This document shows, in pieces, positions 45,965 to 56,361 of a stretch of 64,000 nt of DNA; the stretch's first letter is position 1, and every line of letters begins with the position of its first letter. Below the pieces are notes generated by a model that searched no databases, was not told the DNA's origin, and saw only the letters and a list, made by a program, of their open reading frames with translations. The translations under genes were made by a program, and so were the position numbers. This stretch comes from Linepithema humile (taxonomy: Eukaryota; Arthropoda; Insecta; Hymenoptera; Formicidae), in contig NC_090131.1 of NCBI RefSeq assembly GCF_040581485.1, positions 11,284,001 through 11,348,000 of the forward strand, read 5' to 3'.

Positions 45965-48900
45965 TTATTTATATAATATTTTTTTATTATAATAGGGCCT
46001 CTTCCGCCCTGGCCAACCTCTCTGTCCCCACCCACCTCTGCCACCCCATCCACCTCTGCCATCCCATCCACCTCTGCCGCTCCATCCACCTCTGCCTCCC
46101 CATCTACCTCTGCCTCCCCATTCATTTCTTCCACCTCGCTGGTGATACCAGCGAGCGCGAGACTTTCCGCCTCCTCTTCTTTTTTCTAAAAAATAAGCAT
46201 ATTTACAGATAAGTACTACACTCACCCGAAAAAAAAGCGGTACACTGAAAATGTGGGAAAAATTCATCAAATTTCAACTGACGATAACTTCGTAAATAAT
46301 AAAGATAGAAAGTTCTATAAAATATGGAAATGAAGCTAAAAATCTCTACTTTAAGAATCAATTTATTTCAATGTTGCAAAATAAATTTATTGAAAATGGC
46401 GGATGACAAAGCGCGAGCATGCAAAATTGAAAAATAATGGTTCGAGTTTGCGACGGTGCACGATATAAACAAAAAATTGTAGCTTATTGGGATCAAAAGC
46501 GTACGAAAGTACAGAGTCTCCTCTTTAAAATGCTTTTTTATGCATCTCGATACGATGATTTTTCGCCGAGAGATTCGCATTTGAAGAAAAAGGCAGATTC
46601 TTACTTCAAATGCGAATCTCTCAGCGAAAAATCATCGTATCGAGATGCATAAAAAAGCATTTTAAAGAGGAGACTCTGTACTTTCGTACGCTTTTGATCC
46701 CAATAAGCTACAATTTTTTGTTTATACCGTGCACCATCGCAAACTCGAACCATTATTTTTCAATTTCGCATGCTTTTGCTTTGTCATCCGCCATTTTGGA
46801 GAAAGTTATCACACATTATTGCGTTATGAATTTTCGAACACTAGACATCCAAACTTTTAAAATGGTTTTTAAAAAATCCTGCTAGCTGTATTACGTGCCG
46901 AGATATTCAATTTTGAACCAGACCGAATTGCAAGAATAAGAATTTTGTGGTTATCAGCTCCGCGGTATTTTAAAACTCCAAACTCTCCTTACGGTTATAA
47001 GTGTCAATTCTGCTCTTGGCGTTACCCAGGATCAACGGCGTGGACGTGGCAGAAATCTGATCCCGTGTGCACATGTTGGCACGTGTGTATGTGTGTGTGT
47101 GTGTGTGTGTGCGTGCGTGTGTCCGTGCGTCCGTGTGTGTGTATGTGTGTGTGCGTGCGCGTGCGTGCGTGCGTGCGTGCGCGTGCATGCGTGTGTGTGC
47201 GCGTGCACCACTGGGATAAGGACCTCATGGCTCGTTAGATCCACGATATTTTACGACTCCAAACCCTCCCGGTGGTGCGTGTACAATTGTGTGTGCGCGC
47301 GCGTATATTAATAATGGGTATGACCTCCTCGTGCGCGTATTATCTCATTCATGCGACGAGGCATACTTCTTATTAGTGTTCTAATTTCAGTCTGCGTAAT
47401 GTCATTCCACTCTATTTCAAGAACTCTTCGAAGTTCTGGCAATGACTGAGGAGCAGGTATATGATTTCGTACTTTTCTGTTAATATTGTCCCATAGGTGT
47501 TCAATGGGATTTAAATCTGGACTCATTGCTGGCCATTCGAGTCGATTTATGCCAACTTCATCGCAGAAATCAAGCACTTTTCTCGCAACGTGCGGTCGAG
47601 CATTGTCTTGCATAAACAAAAAGTCTTCTCCGATGAAGTGCGCATACGGAACAACGTACGGTACGAGTACGTCTTCCACGTATACATCTGCGTTCATGTT
47701 TGCGTCAAAAAAGTGGAGATCTGTGTGAGCATTCGCAGAAATTCCTGCCCAAACCATTACAGAGCCACCATTGTAGCTAGGCCTCTCACTTACAGTACAG
47801 TCTGCAAATCGTTCTCCAACGCGACGGTATACTCGTTTTCGTCCGTCTGAAGAATACAGACAAAAACGAGATTCGTCGCTAAAAAGAACGGTACTCCATT
47901 CTGCATATGTCCAGCCTGCATGCTCGACAGCAAAATTGAGTCGAGTTACGCGATGGCGACGCATAAGCGAAGGTACATTTGCTGGCCTGCGCGGAAAAAG
48001 ACCGTGTTCCGCTAATCTGTTTCGAATAGTGTCAACGGATACATTACATTCGCGGACATCTCTTAAATTGTTTCGAATTTGAACAGCCGTTCGATGTCTG
48101 TCTCTTAATGAATTTAAAACAATAAATCGGTCATCGTTTTCATTCGTACAACGAGGACGTCCCGAACCAGGTCTTCTTTGGACAGAATTAGTCTCCAAGT
48201 ACCTAGCATAAGCACGTTGCACGGTTGACACTGATAAATCAAGTGCCTCAGCAACGTACCTTCGACTTCTCCCATCTTCAATTAACGCTACAACTTGAGC
48301 AGCTTTTTCAGGACTTATCGTCGCCATAATTGACCAATAATTTCAATGCGAAAAGATTAATTATTGTTTACTTTGACGAAGTCGTACGAATAAGTAACGC
48401 GTCTCGAAAGAAAAAGATCAAGAAAAATCAAGCACTCTTCTCGCAATGTGCGGTCGAGCATAAACAAAAAGTCAGGGCGGAGAAATCACAAAAGATCTGC
48501 AGACATCTCCTTCGGATGCAAAACAATTGATTGAAAAATAATGGTTCGAGTTTGCGACGGTGCACGGTATAAACAAAAAATTGTAGCTTATTGGGATCAA
48601 AAGCGTACGAAAGTACAGAGTCTCCTCTTTAAAATGCTTTTTTATGCATCTCGATACGATGATTTTTCGCTGAGAGATTCGCATTTGAAGTAAGAATCTG
48701 CCTTTTTCTTCAAATGCGAATCTCTCGGCGAAAAATCATCGTATCGAGATGCATAAAAAAGCATTTTAAAGAGGAGACTCTGTACTTTCGTACGCTTTTG
48801 ATCCCAATAAGCTACAATTTTTTGTTTATACCGTGCACCGTCGCAAACTCGAACCATTATTTTTCAATTTTGCATGCTCGCGCTTTGTCATCCGCCATTT

Positions 48901-49193
48901 TCAATAAATTTATTTTGCAACATTGAAATAAATTGATTCTTAAAGTAGAGATTTTTAGCTTCATTTCCATATTTTATAGAACTTTCTATCTTTATTATTT
49001 ACGAAGTTATCGTCAGTTGAAATTTGATGAATTTTTCCCACATTTTCAGTGTACCGCTTTTTTTTCGGGTGAGTGTATATTAAATAAAACAATCACGCAT
49101 ATAAATTAATTATTTAGTTACAAAAAATAAAAAAAAAAAATAATTTACCACTTGTTTGTTCCTCCGGCTGTTGCTGCTCTTGTTGGATGTTTT
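45965..49193 (-). CDS. Gln-rich / RGG-box gene of hAT-2 (exons 2 and 3), split by Tc1
   Basis: Exon 2 (49149-49193) follows a CATAG acceptor and encodes ENIQQEQQQPEEQTS with a GTAAAT donor. Exon 3 (45965-46195) follows a TTTTTTAG acceptor and reads in phase EKRRGGGKSRARWYHQRGG, then tandem GGRGGW repeats, ending KRPYYNKKILYK. The Tc1 element lies wholly within the intron. Compared with hAT-1, the Gln tract is much shorter and the RGG part longer. Exon 1 was not located. Confidence 0.6.
46400..46797. repeat. Long palindrome in left Tc1 TIR
   Basis: Starts AATGGCGGATGACAAAGC and ends with its complement; centre near 46598. The arms give mirror reading frames that are not genes. Confidence 0.85.
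47087..47208. repeat. (GT)n / (GCGT)n microsatellite
   Basis: Alternating purine-pyrimidine GT/GC run inside the Tc1 element; frames across it are spurious. Confidence 0.95.
47308..48327 (-). CDS. Tc1 transposase, DD34E, 339 aa, intact
   Basis: MATISPEKAAQVVALIEDGR opens a paired helix-turn-helix region (about 1-110) with an RRPGSGRPRCT hook between the two HTHs. Catalytic residues are FSDESRF (D, about 151), FMQDNARPH (D, about 242) and PIEHLWD (E). Exactly 34 residues separate the second Asp and the Glu. Full family length with no stops. Likely able to cut and paste its own TIRs; acts in the nucleus. Confidence 0.93.
   Translation of the reverse strand: MATISPEKAAQVVALIEDGRSRRYVAEALDLSVSTVQRAYARYLETNSVQRRPGSGRPRCTNENDDRFIVLNSLRDRHRTAVQIRNNLRDVRECNVSVDTIRNRLAEHGLFPRRPANVPSLMRRHRVTRLNFAVEHAGWTYAEWSTVLFSDESRFCLYSSDGRKRVYRRVGERFADCTVSERPSYNGGSVMVWAGISANAHTDLHFFDANMNADVYVEDVLVPYVVPYAHFIGEDFLFMQDNARPHVARKVLDFCDEVGINRLEWPAMSPDLNPIEHLWDNINRKVRNHIPAPQSLPELRRVLEIEWNDITQTEIRTLIRSMPRRMNEIIRARGGHTHY
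48531..48857. repeat. Long palindrome in right Tc1 TIR
   Basis: Counterpart of 46400-46797; centre near 48698, with CAAATGCGAATCTC and its complement around a short loop. Confidence 0.85.
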
Positions 49194-49229
49194 CTATGTT
49201 TTTATTTGTATTTTGCTATTTGTATTTAT

Positions 49230-50080
49230 AAATCAGTAGAGTTTCTAACCACAGTTTGTAAACACTTTCTAAAACTTAAGTTTTTAAAAAACGTATGCAA
49301 TAATATTTAATTTTCTGACAAAAATAATCAAAAATCTTTAAATGAAATAAATTTAGGATTAGAATGCGAAGAATACCTCGACGAACTGACAAAGAACGGA
49401 TACTTAGACATAGTTGCAAATGTTTGAAAAAAATGTTTGCAATTTTATGTGACAGCTGCCGAGGAAATTAGTAAAAGATTACCAATTAATGACAAATTTT
49501 TGTCAAAATTAAAAGTTTTTGATTCAGACGTTGTTTTATTTGATTTTGACAGAGAAACATCATTCAATGACGTTTTTTTTATCGTTCAAACTCTCGGTGG
49601 TTTTGACGAAAATGGTTTAAAAAAAGAATGGTTTATTGTACATCTCAATTTTACAGAAACAGAAAAAACAAATCTTAAAAAATAAGTTTTGATGACATGT
49701 GGAAACAGATTTTAGAAAATAAAAGCTCCAGAGATCTTGTAAAATATCCAAATCTTAAATCCCTTATAAATTCTATTAGATCACTTCCAAATTCTAATGC
49801 CGATCCAGAAAGAATATTTTCAATTTTATCAGACATAAAAACGAAAAAACAAAATAGCCTTTCATCCGTCTCTGTAAATGCCATTTGCGTTTTAAAATCA
49901 GCTTTGAACGCAAGAAAAGAATCTATTTTAGAGATGGAGATTAATGAAAAACATTTGTCTCTCATGTCATCGAACAAATTATATTCTACATGTCCTAAAA
50001 AACATAAAAGTTGTCTTAATCTACATGCTGCAGACGTTGATGATATAGCTGGTCCCTCAATATCTAATGATACGCAATAA
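49230..50080 (+). pseudogene. hAT-2 transposase, C-terminal remnant
   Basis: Aligned with the hAT-1 transposase end: VSNHSL-like start, LQFYVTAAEEISKRLPINDK, SFNDVFFIVQTLGGFDENGL, then (49697) MWKQILENKSSRDLVKYPNL and SLPNSNADPERIFSILSD, the hAT dimerisation motif. A stop near 49426 and a frame change at about 49683 break it. The N-terminal two thirds are gone. Confidence 0.85.
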
Positions 50081-50149
50081 TAATGTTACAAATAAATAGT
50101 ATTTTTTATATAACACAAAAAAGTAACTGCTAATTTTATTACAAAGGTG

Positions 50150-50280
50150 TAATAAGTTATTTGTCTGCAAATGACATCACTTGTAAATGACAAGCGTAAA
50201 AAGAGTATCTTGTCTGCAAATGACACCACACTTGTAAATGACAAGAATAAAAAGAGTATCTTGTCTGCAAATGACATCAC
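50150..50280. repeat. About 54-bp tandem repeats
   Basis: TATCTTGTCTGCAAATGACA and GTAAATGACAAG recur two to three times, just inside the right TIR of hAT-2, the same place as the 90-bp repeats in hAT-1. Confidence 0.8.
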
Positions 50281-51458
50281 ATATGTATAAAAAAAATATA
50301 GAAAGAATAATGAAATGTGGTATAATAGGGCTCCTGGCGAAGGTCCACTAAAAAAACCTAACGCGTCGTTAGTGGAACCTCGAAGGTAGTGTGGAAGACC
50401 ACTATTAATAATACTATTATAATTACTAATAAACTAATAATACATTATTTTTACAATATTTTAATAATACTAACAAGAGTACAATAAATCTGACTGCATT
50501 TATATTATATGTTAGATTGTTGATGTGAAAATTTTAATTATTTTTCATATAGAAATAATTCGTCTACATTTGAGACGTTAAAATGTACACCGATCTCAGA
50601 TTGAGATACTAGAGTGTACGAAAATTAAGTACATTATTGATCTCACTATTCGGATTCTCCGAATGTACGAATAGAAAATTATTGAACGGGAGAAAAAATA
50701 TCAGGACGCGAGTGACTAATTGTAAGTTGGGAAATAATTAAAAGTTTTACAGGTATGTAAAATCTTTCGAGTCGATAGACATAAATGTCAAAGCAAGCAT
50801 GGCTAAACGAATAAGACGAGTGGCAAGAACATAGCATATGTTAAATTTACACTTTGTTACAATATTGCAAAATAATTTCATTTTTCTATTGACAATAGCA
50901 AATCTGAATTATTTCAAAAATTGTTAATTTTAACATATGCGAATATTATTAATAAATATAAACTATTATTTTTTAAGCAAAAAAAAAGATTACTTGATAA
51001 TTTACACTGTTAGAAACAAATGCGGAAAAAAGAAAAGAAAGTTGCGAGAAGCAAATCTCGAACACGGGATTTTTCATATTCCAGCCACTTGCCTTAGAAA
51101 CACTTACTTCTTAGCATTTATCGTCTGTTTCGTCGGCTCGGTGGAAGGGAGACGTGCGTTCTCTTCCATTGGTCGACCGGATCGAGCTCACACGGATAGG
51201 GTGACGTCATTGGTTCTCGGTTGTATTTGTGTGATGCTGCCGCTCGTTTCTGGCAGCACTGCGTGTCGTGCGCGCCACGATGAAGGAAGAGTTTTTAGTG
51301 GAAGGGATATTTTTGCAAGAAGACGACGCTAGAAGGCCCCGTAACAATCTATTACGTTTTTACTCTTCTCAGAGAAAATTTCTTCTGTGATCATAGAACG
51401 AAAATAAAACGTGATTGTTATTTAACGGAGTTTTCTCTACGTCAGTGATTTTTTTATA

Positions 51459-51476
51459 TATCAGAAGTGGGATTTA
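51459..51476 (+). other. Probable primer-binding site of gypsy 2
   Basis: TATCAGAAGTGGGATTT follows the LTR and resembles the complement of a tRNA-Leu(CAG) 3' region (AATCCCACTTCTGACA, from memory). The first bases have drifted. Confidence 0.45.
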
Positions 51477-51535
51477 TTACCAAAACGTGCCAATTAGTTA
51501 AACCTATTGTAACGAAAACAAAAAAAAAGGAAAAT

Positions 51536-52165
51536 ATGGGTCGTCACAAGTCACGTCGCGAACGGCCATCCGACCGAAGCAGTTCGAAACGAAGAAGACG
51601 CCATGAATCTTCTTCACCTTCAGGGAATGAGGATGGACGAAAAAATGCACGTCTCGAACAACTAGAACGCATTGTAGAAAGTTTAGATCGACGATCTAAT
51701 ACGAAAGGCTCGTGTATACATCGTGGAGATGAGTTAATGATCCCGATATATGACCCGTCTAAGGATGATTTAGTAATTGAAAAGTGGATTGAGCATGTAG
51801 ACGAGTTAGCAACGCAATACGATTGGGCTGATCGGGACATCATGCGATTAATTTCAGGACGATTGAAAGGGCATGCTCGTATGTGGTATGACACTCGACC
51901 ACGGTTGGCAATCACATGGGAAGAGATGAAGGAATCGTTAAGAAAACAGTTTTGTAAGTCCGTTCCGTTCAGTCGATTATTTAAAGAAGCCGCACTTTAC
52001 GAAAGTGCACTCGGAGATTACTGCTTTCAAAAATTAAATAAAATGCGGAAGTTAGATATTAAAATAACATATAAGTATCTCATTGACGCAGTAATCGGTG
52101 GAATCACGGACGAAAACGTTGCAAGAACGGTACGATCCGCGCAACATCAAGACGCGAATGAATTA
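51536..52165 (+). pseudogene. Gypsy 2 gag, N-terminal part, interrupted by a MITE
   Basis: Begins MGRHKSRRERPSDRSSSKRR (basic), then capsid-like DLVIEKWIEHVDELATQYDW, RLKGHARMWYDTRP and MKESLRKQFCKS. Cut after ANEL at 52165 by the foldback MITE; about 40 codons continue after 52946 and then run into RT. No zinc knuckle or protease remains. Confidence 0.75.
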
Positions 52166-52946
52166 CACAGGCCTGCGAAATTAAGAGTCCTAAAAGATAC
52201 AAAAAGCAGAGTAGTGATTTCCTAGGTAATTTTGGTCGCTGAATCCAAATCCGTCAGCAAAAAATGTTTATCACGTCAGGTTTTTGAGAAAAATGGGGTA
52301 ATATGGGTTAAAAACAGTGATTTTTGCCATTTTTAAGGCGTTATTATGGCTGACCCAAATAAATTTTTAACATTCTGTCTGCGGCATCTTAAAGCGCCAT
52401 ATTTTGTCTTCAAATTGCTTTTTTTTATTTCTGTATGATTTTTTTTCGCCGAGTTATGAAGGTTTGAAGATGACAACTTTTCGATGATGAGACTATGCAC
52501 TGCCGAAATGGTGAAAAATCGACAATTCGGTGAATTATAAAGTAAATTTAAAAAAAATTTTTTAAATATATAATATTAATATAATTATAATTTACCGAAT
52601 TGTCGATTTTTCACCATTTCGGCAGTGCATAGTCTCATCATCAAAAAGTTGCCATCTTCAAACTTTCATAACTCGGCGAAAAAAAATCGTACAGAAATAA
52701 AAAAAAAGCAATTTGAAGACAAAATATGGCGCTTTAAGATGCCGCAGACAGAATGTTAAAAATTTGAGTCAGCCATAATAACGCCTTGAAAATGGCAAAA
52801 ATCACTGTTTTTGGCCCATATTACCCCATTTTTCTCAAAAACCTGACGTGATGGACATTTTTTGCTGACGGATTCGGATTCAGCAACCAAAATTACGTAG
52901 GAAATCACTATTTCTGCTTTTTGTATCTGAATCTCGCAGGTCTGTG
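52166..52946. mobile_element. 781-bp foldback MITE
   Basis: Near-perfect inverted arms over its whole length (ends CACAGGCCTGCGAAATT and complement, centre about 52556). Flanked by TTA (52163-52165 and 52947-52949). Non-coding. Superfamily not certain; a 3-bp TTA target is seen in Harbinger-type elements. Confidence 0.85.
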
Positions 52947-52984
52947 TTATATGCGTGTATGACGACGTTGGGTAGTTTACCGTC

Positions 52985-55500
52985 CATACCGTTTAGCCAA
53001 GAGCGAGAAAATAATAGTGAGAGAAATTATCCAAGAACTCTTAAACAAGATTATTCAAGAATCGAAGTCGCCGTACGCAAGTCCTATATTGCTAGTAAAA
53101 AAGAAAAACGGCGAACATCGCATGTGTATGAACTTTCGAAAATTGAACGCGATAACGATTAAGGATAAATATGCCCTGCCGTTAATCGATGAACAAATCG
53201 ATAAATTAGGAGGTTACAAGTTTTTTACAGGACTAGATCTAGCATCGGGTTACTACCAAGTACCAGTGGCGACAAACTCTGTGGAGAAAACGGCCTTCGT
53301 AACACCAGAGGGACACTACGAATTTCTGCGGATATCGTTCGGTTTAACCAACGCACCAGCAGTTTTTCAACGATTGATGGATAAGGTACTGGATGATTTG
53401 AAGAACTCGATAGCCTTTCCATATTTAGATGACGTAATTATATCGTCTAAAACGGTGGAAGAGGGTATGACGCGGTTACGTCAAGTATTGGAGGCGTTTT
53501 GCAGGTACCATCTTACTTTGAAATTAGAGAAGTGTTCTTTTTTTGTAACATCCATAGAGCACTTAGGTCGAGAGATCAGCGAGCAGGGTGTCCGGCCCGG
53601 ACGACGCAAAATAGAATCTTTGTTGGACATGGATAGACCGCAATTAGTAAAACAAGTGCGGCAATTTTTAGGATTGGCCAACTACTTCAGAAAATTTGTC
53701 CAAAACTTCGCAATGATTGCAGAACCATTAACCAGGTTAACAAAAAAAGAAGTATCTTGGAATTGGGAAGACGCACAAGAGCGAGCTTTCAACCAACTCA
53801 AAGAAAAATTGACAGCACAACCGGTACTTATCGTATTTGACCCCAGTAGATACACGGAAGTACACACCGACGCCTGTGCAATAGGGATAGGAGCTGTGTT
53901 GTTGCAGCGAGTTAACGGTAAGATGGCAGCGGTGGCCTATTATAGTAGACAGACAACAGTGGACCAGCGTTGTTATCATTCTTACGAACTAGAAACAATG
54001 GCAGTGGTTTTAGCCTTGCGATATTTCAGAGTATACCTATTGGGTATACAATTCAAAGTTGTAACTGATTGTAACGCAGTAAGGTCGACATTAGCCAAGT
54101 GAGACCTGTTACCCCGGATCGGCCGATGGTGGCTTGAGATACAGGAGTATACTTTTGACATCGAGTATAGAGCTGGATCTCGAATGGTTCACGTGGATGC
54201 GCTCAGTCGCAACCCTGTAAACATTTCAGTCAAAGTAGCACAAATAGACATAACCGAAGGAGACTGGGTATTAGCAGCGCAACTGCAGGACGAACAGCTA
54301 TCCCGAATCAGAGAGATCCTTTCAAGCGAAAAATCAACAAATAAGACCAAACATTACTTTGATGAGTATACACTCAAGGACAACAAAGTACATCGACGAA
54401 TAGACAATAAAACTACGGCATGGGCGGTGCCAAAGGAGGCGAGAATGCAAATCTGTAGGTTGTGCCACGACGATGCTGGTCACCTTGGTATCGAGAAGAC
54501 CCTGGAGCGATTTAAGCGCAATTATTTGTTCGCGGGAATGAGACGATTCGTGACCAAGTACATAAATGCTTGTCTGAATTGTGCTTACTACAAGCATTCA
54601 GCTGGTAAGAAACAATGTAAGTTAAATATCATTGAAAAGACACCAATACCATTTCACACCATACACGTTGACCATGTCGGTCCTTTTGAGACCAGTCGTA
54701 AACATAACAAATTCCTTTTTAATAATCGATGCATTCACAAAATTCGCTATTATAGAACCGGTAAAGAGCCAAAAGGCGTGTTACGTTGTTAAGACACTAA
54801 CTAACCTAATCTATCTGTTCGGAGCTCCTACTCGCATTATAAGTGATAGGGGTACAGCTTTTACATCGCAAGCTTTTCGGATGTTTTGCACAAATTACGG
54901 GATCAAACACATACTGAACGCTGTCGCTAGTCCACGAGCCAATGGTCAATGCGAGAGATACAATAAGACGATTGTGCAAGCACTGGCTACTACAACAGCT
55001 GGTCGAAACACTCGCGATTGGGACACAGTTGTAAAAAAGGTGCAAAGTGCATTAAATACTGCTCACAATAAAGGTATAAATACGACACCAATAAAAGCCC
55101 TTATTGGCTATCAAGCAAAAAGTGCGGCGGAGGCACCATTACTGTCACAAATTCAGGACACAATAGATCGACTGGATCTCGATGAGTTACGCGCTGACAT
55201 CAAGAAACACGTTGATCAAGAACAACAAAGACAACAAAGAACGCTACGACAAGACGCGACGAGATGCAACTAAATATGGACACGGAGAATTAGTGATGAT
55301 ACAGATCACAAGCGATCCAGCCACAGGCAGCAGTAAGAAGTTACATCTCAAATTTACCGTTTTGGACCGTTGGACCGTTTTGGATTTATAAGGTTCTAAT
55401 AAACGATAGGTACGAGGTCGAGGATCTACGAGAAGGGTATAGACGACGTCGGACAGTCATAACGGCTGACCATATAAAACCCTGGATCACGGTCCAAGGA
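52985..55500 (+). pseudogene. Gypsy 2 pol (RT, RNase H, integrase), broken
   Basis: RT starts PYRLAKSEKIIVREIIQELL, with SPYASPILLVKKKNGEHRMC, LDLASGYYQVPV, FPYLDDVIIS and the RNase H start VHTDACAIGIGAVL. TGA at 54100-54102, then GSRMVHVDALSRNP and the integrase zinc region (HDDAGHLGIEKTLERF...CLNCAYYK). A frameshift near 54715 follows IHVDHVGPF; then IISDRGTAFTSQAF and ANGQCERYNKTI. A further break near 55270, and C-terminal scraps to about 55500. The catalytic RT residues are intact, but the gene cannot give a full product. Confidence 0.88.
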
Positions 55501-55535
55501 GAGTAGACGAACGATACGCAAGTAATACTGATCTC

Positions 55536-55690
55536 GATGGGCACAACGGTGTCTGTCTGAAATCAGTTAGAACGGGCTGGTTTTGATGGGCACAACGGTG
55601 TCTGTCTGAAATCAGTTAGAACAGGCTGGTTTTGATGGGCATAACGGTGTCTGTCCGAATCAGTTAGAACGGGCTGATCTGGGTCAACAC
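55536..55690 (+). repeat. 49-bp tandem repeats in the gypsy 2 3' region
   Basis: GATGGGCACAACGGTGTCTG at 55536, 55585 and 55634, with a decayed fourth unit. Confidence 0.9.
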
Positions 55691-56296
55691 GACGGTGTTC
55701 GCCCAAGGCAGTTAAAATGGACCGATTTCGATACGACAATGTTCATTCAGATCGGTAATACGGATTAAGGGGTAAAGCCACTCTAGAGCTCGAAAAAAAG
55801 ACGTTTTTTTGATAATTTTTAACGGAAATACAATAAAGAAAATGGGAAATCTATTTATAGGAGTTTATTATACATGTTTCGAAGTATATAAAAAAAATTC
55901 TTTATTAATATTTAACACAAAATGGCGACTATATTATAAAAAATTCGAGGCCTCTTCTCGCCGAAGGGGCTTCACGGCCGGAAAGGTTACTCCCACAATT
56001 TTTAATCTAGAACAAAAAACAAAAATTTTTTTAAAACTATATATAATTGACTAGAGACTGACGTAGGGGATTTTGAAAATATTGAATTTTGAATAAGTAG
56101 TGCTTATTTGAAAAAAAAGATCCATTTTTCGGTAAAAAATTTCACTGTAAATTGTTTATAACAAAAGAAGTTGACAAAATATCAAAAAACCCCTACGTCG
56201 GTCTCTGCAGAATCTAATTACGATGCTACTGTGCAAATTTGAAATAAATCGGTCAAAAACTTTTCGAGTTATGTTTCCGGCCAATTTGAAAAACAT

Positions 56297-56325
56297 TGTT
56301 TCGAGAAAAACGCGTTTAAAGTTTT
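56297..56325 (-). promoter_or_regulatory. Conserved 29-bp block after the K2 stop codon
   Basis: Complement is identical to 24766-24794 in K1, about 40-60 bp 3' of the ORF in each. The homology continues weakly (CATAACTCGAAAA). Confidence 0.6.
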
Positions 56326-56361
56326 AAGTACTAAGAACGTAATAAATTTTTTTATATACCT

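Larger units (their letters stand above)
46219..49075 (-). mobile_element. Tc1-family transposon, apparently complete, with about 545-bp TIRs
   Basis: CACTCACCCGAAAAAAAAGC ends, TA on both sides (46217-46218 and 49076-49077). The left 46219-46765 matches the complement of 48530-49075. Each TIR contains a full hairpin (about 46400-46797 and about 48531-48857). Encodes an intact DD34E transposase. A short copy of the transposase region (near 47570-47620) recurs at 48424-48470. Confidence 0.9.
44542..51261. mobile_element. hAT-2: 6.7-kb relative of hAT-1, non-autonomous
   Basis: Ends CAGTGCTGCCAGAAACGAG and complement, 8-bp duplication CGTGTCGT (44534-44541 and 51262-51269). Inverted repeats of about 1 kb (44542-45535 and 50275-51261). 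Holds the Gln/RGG gene exons (49149-49193, 45965-46195), a transposase C-terminal remnant (about 49230-50080) and an inserted Tc1 element. Most of the transposase is deleted. Confidence 0.93.

Noticed and set aside
46437..48926. Several 70-codon frames such as MVRVCDGARYKQKIVAYW and MRISRRKIIVSRCIKK
   Set aside because: They are mirror-image translations of the Tc1 TIR hairpins on both strands.
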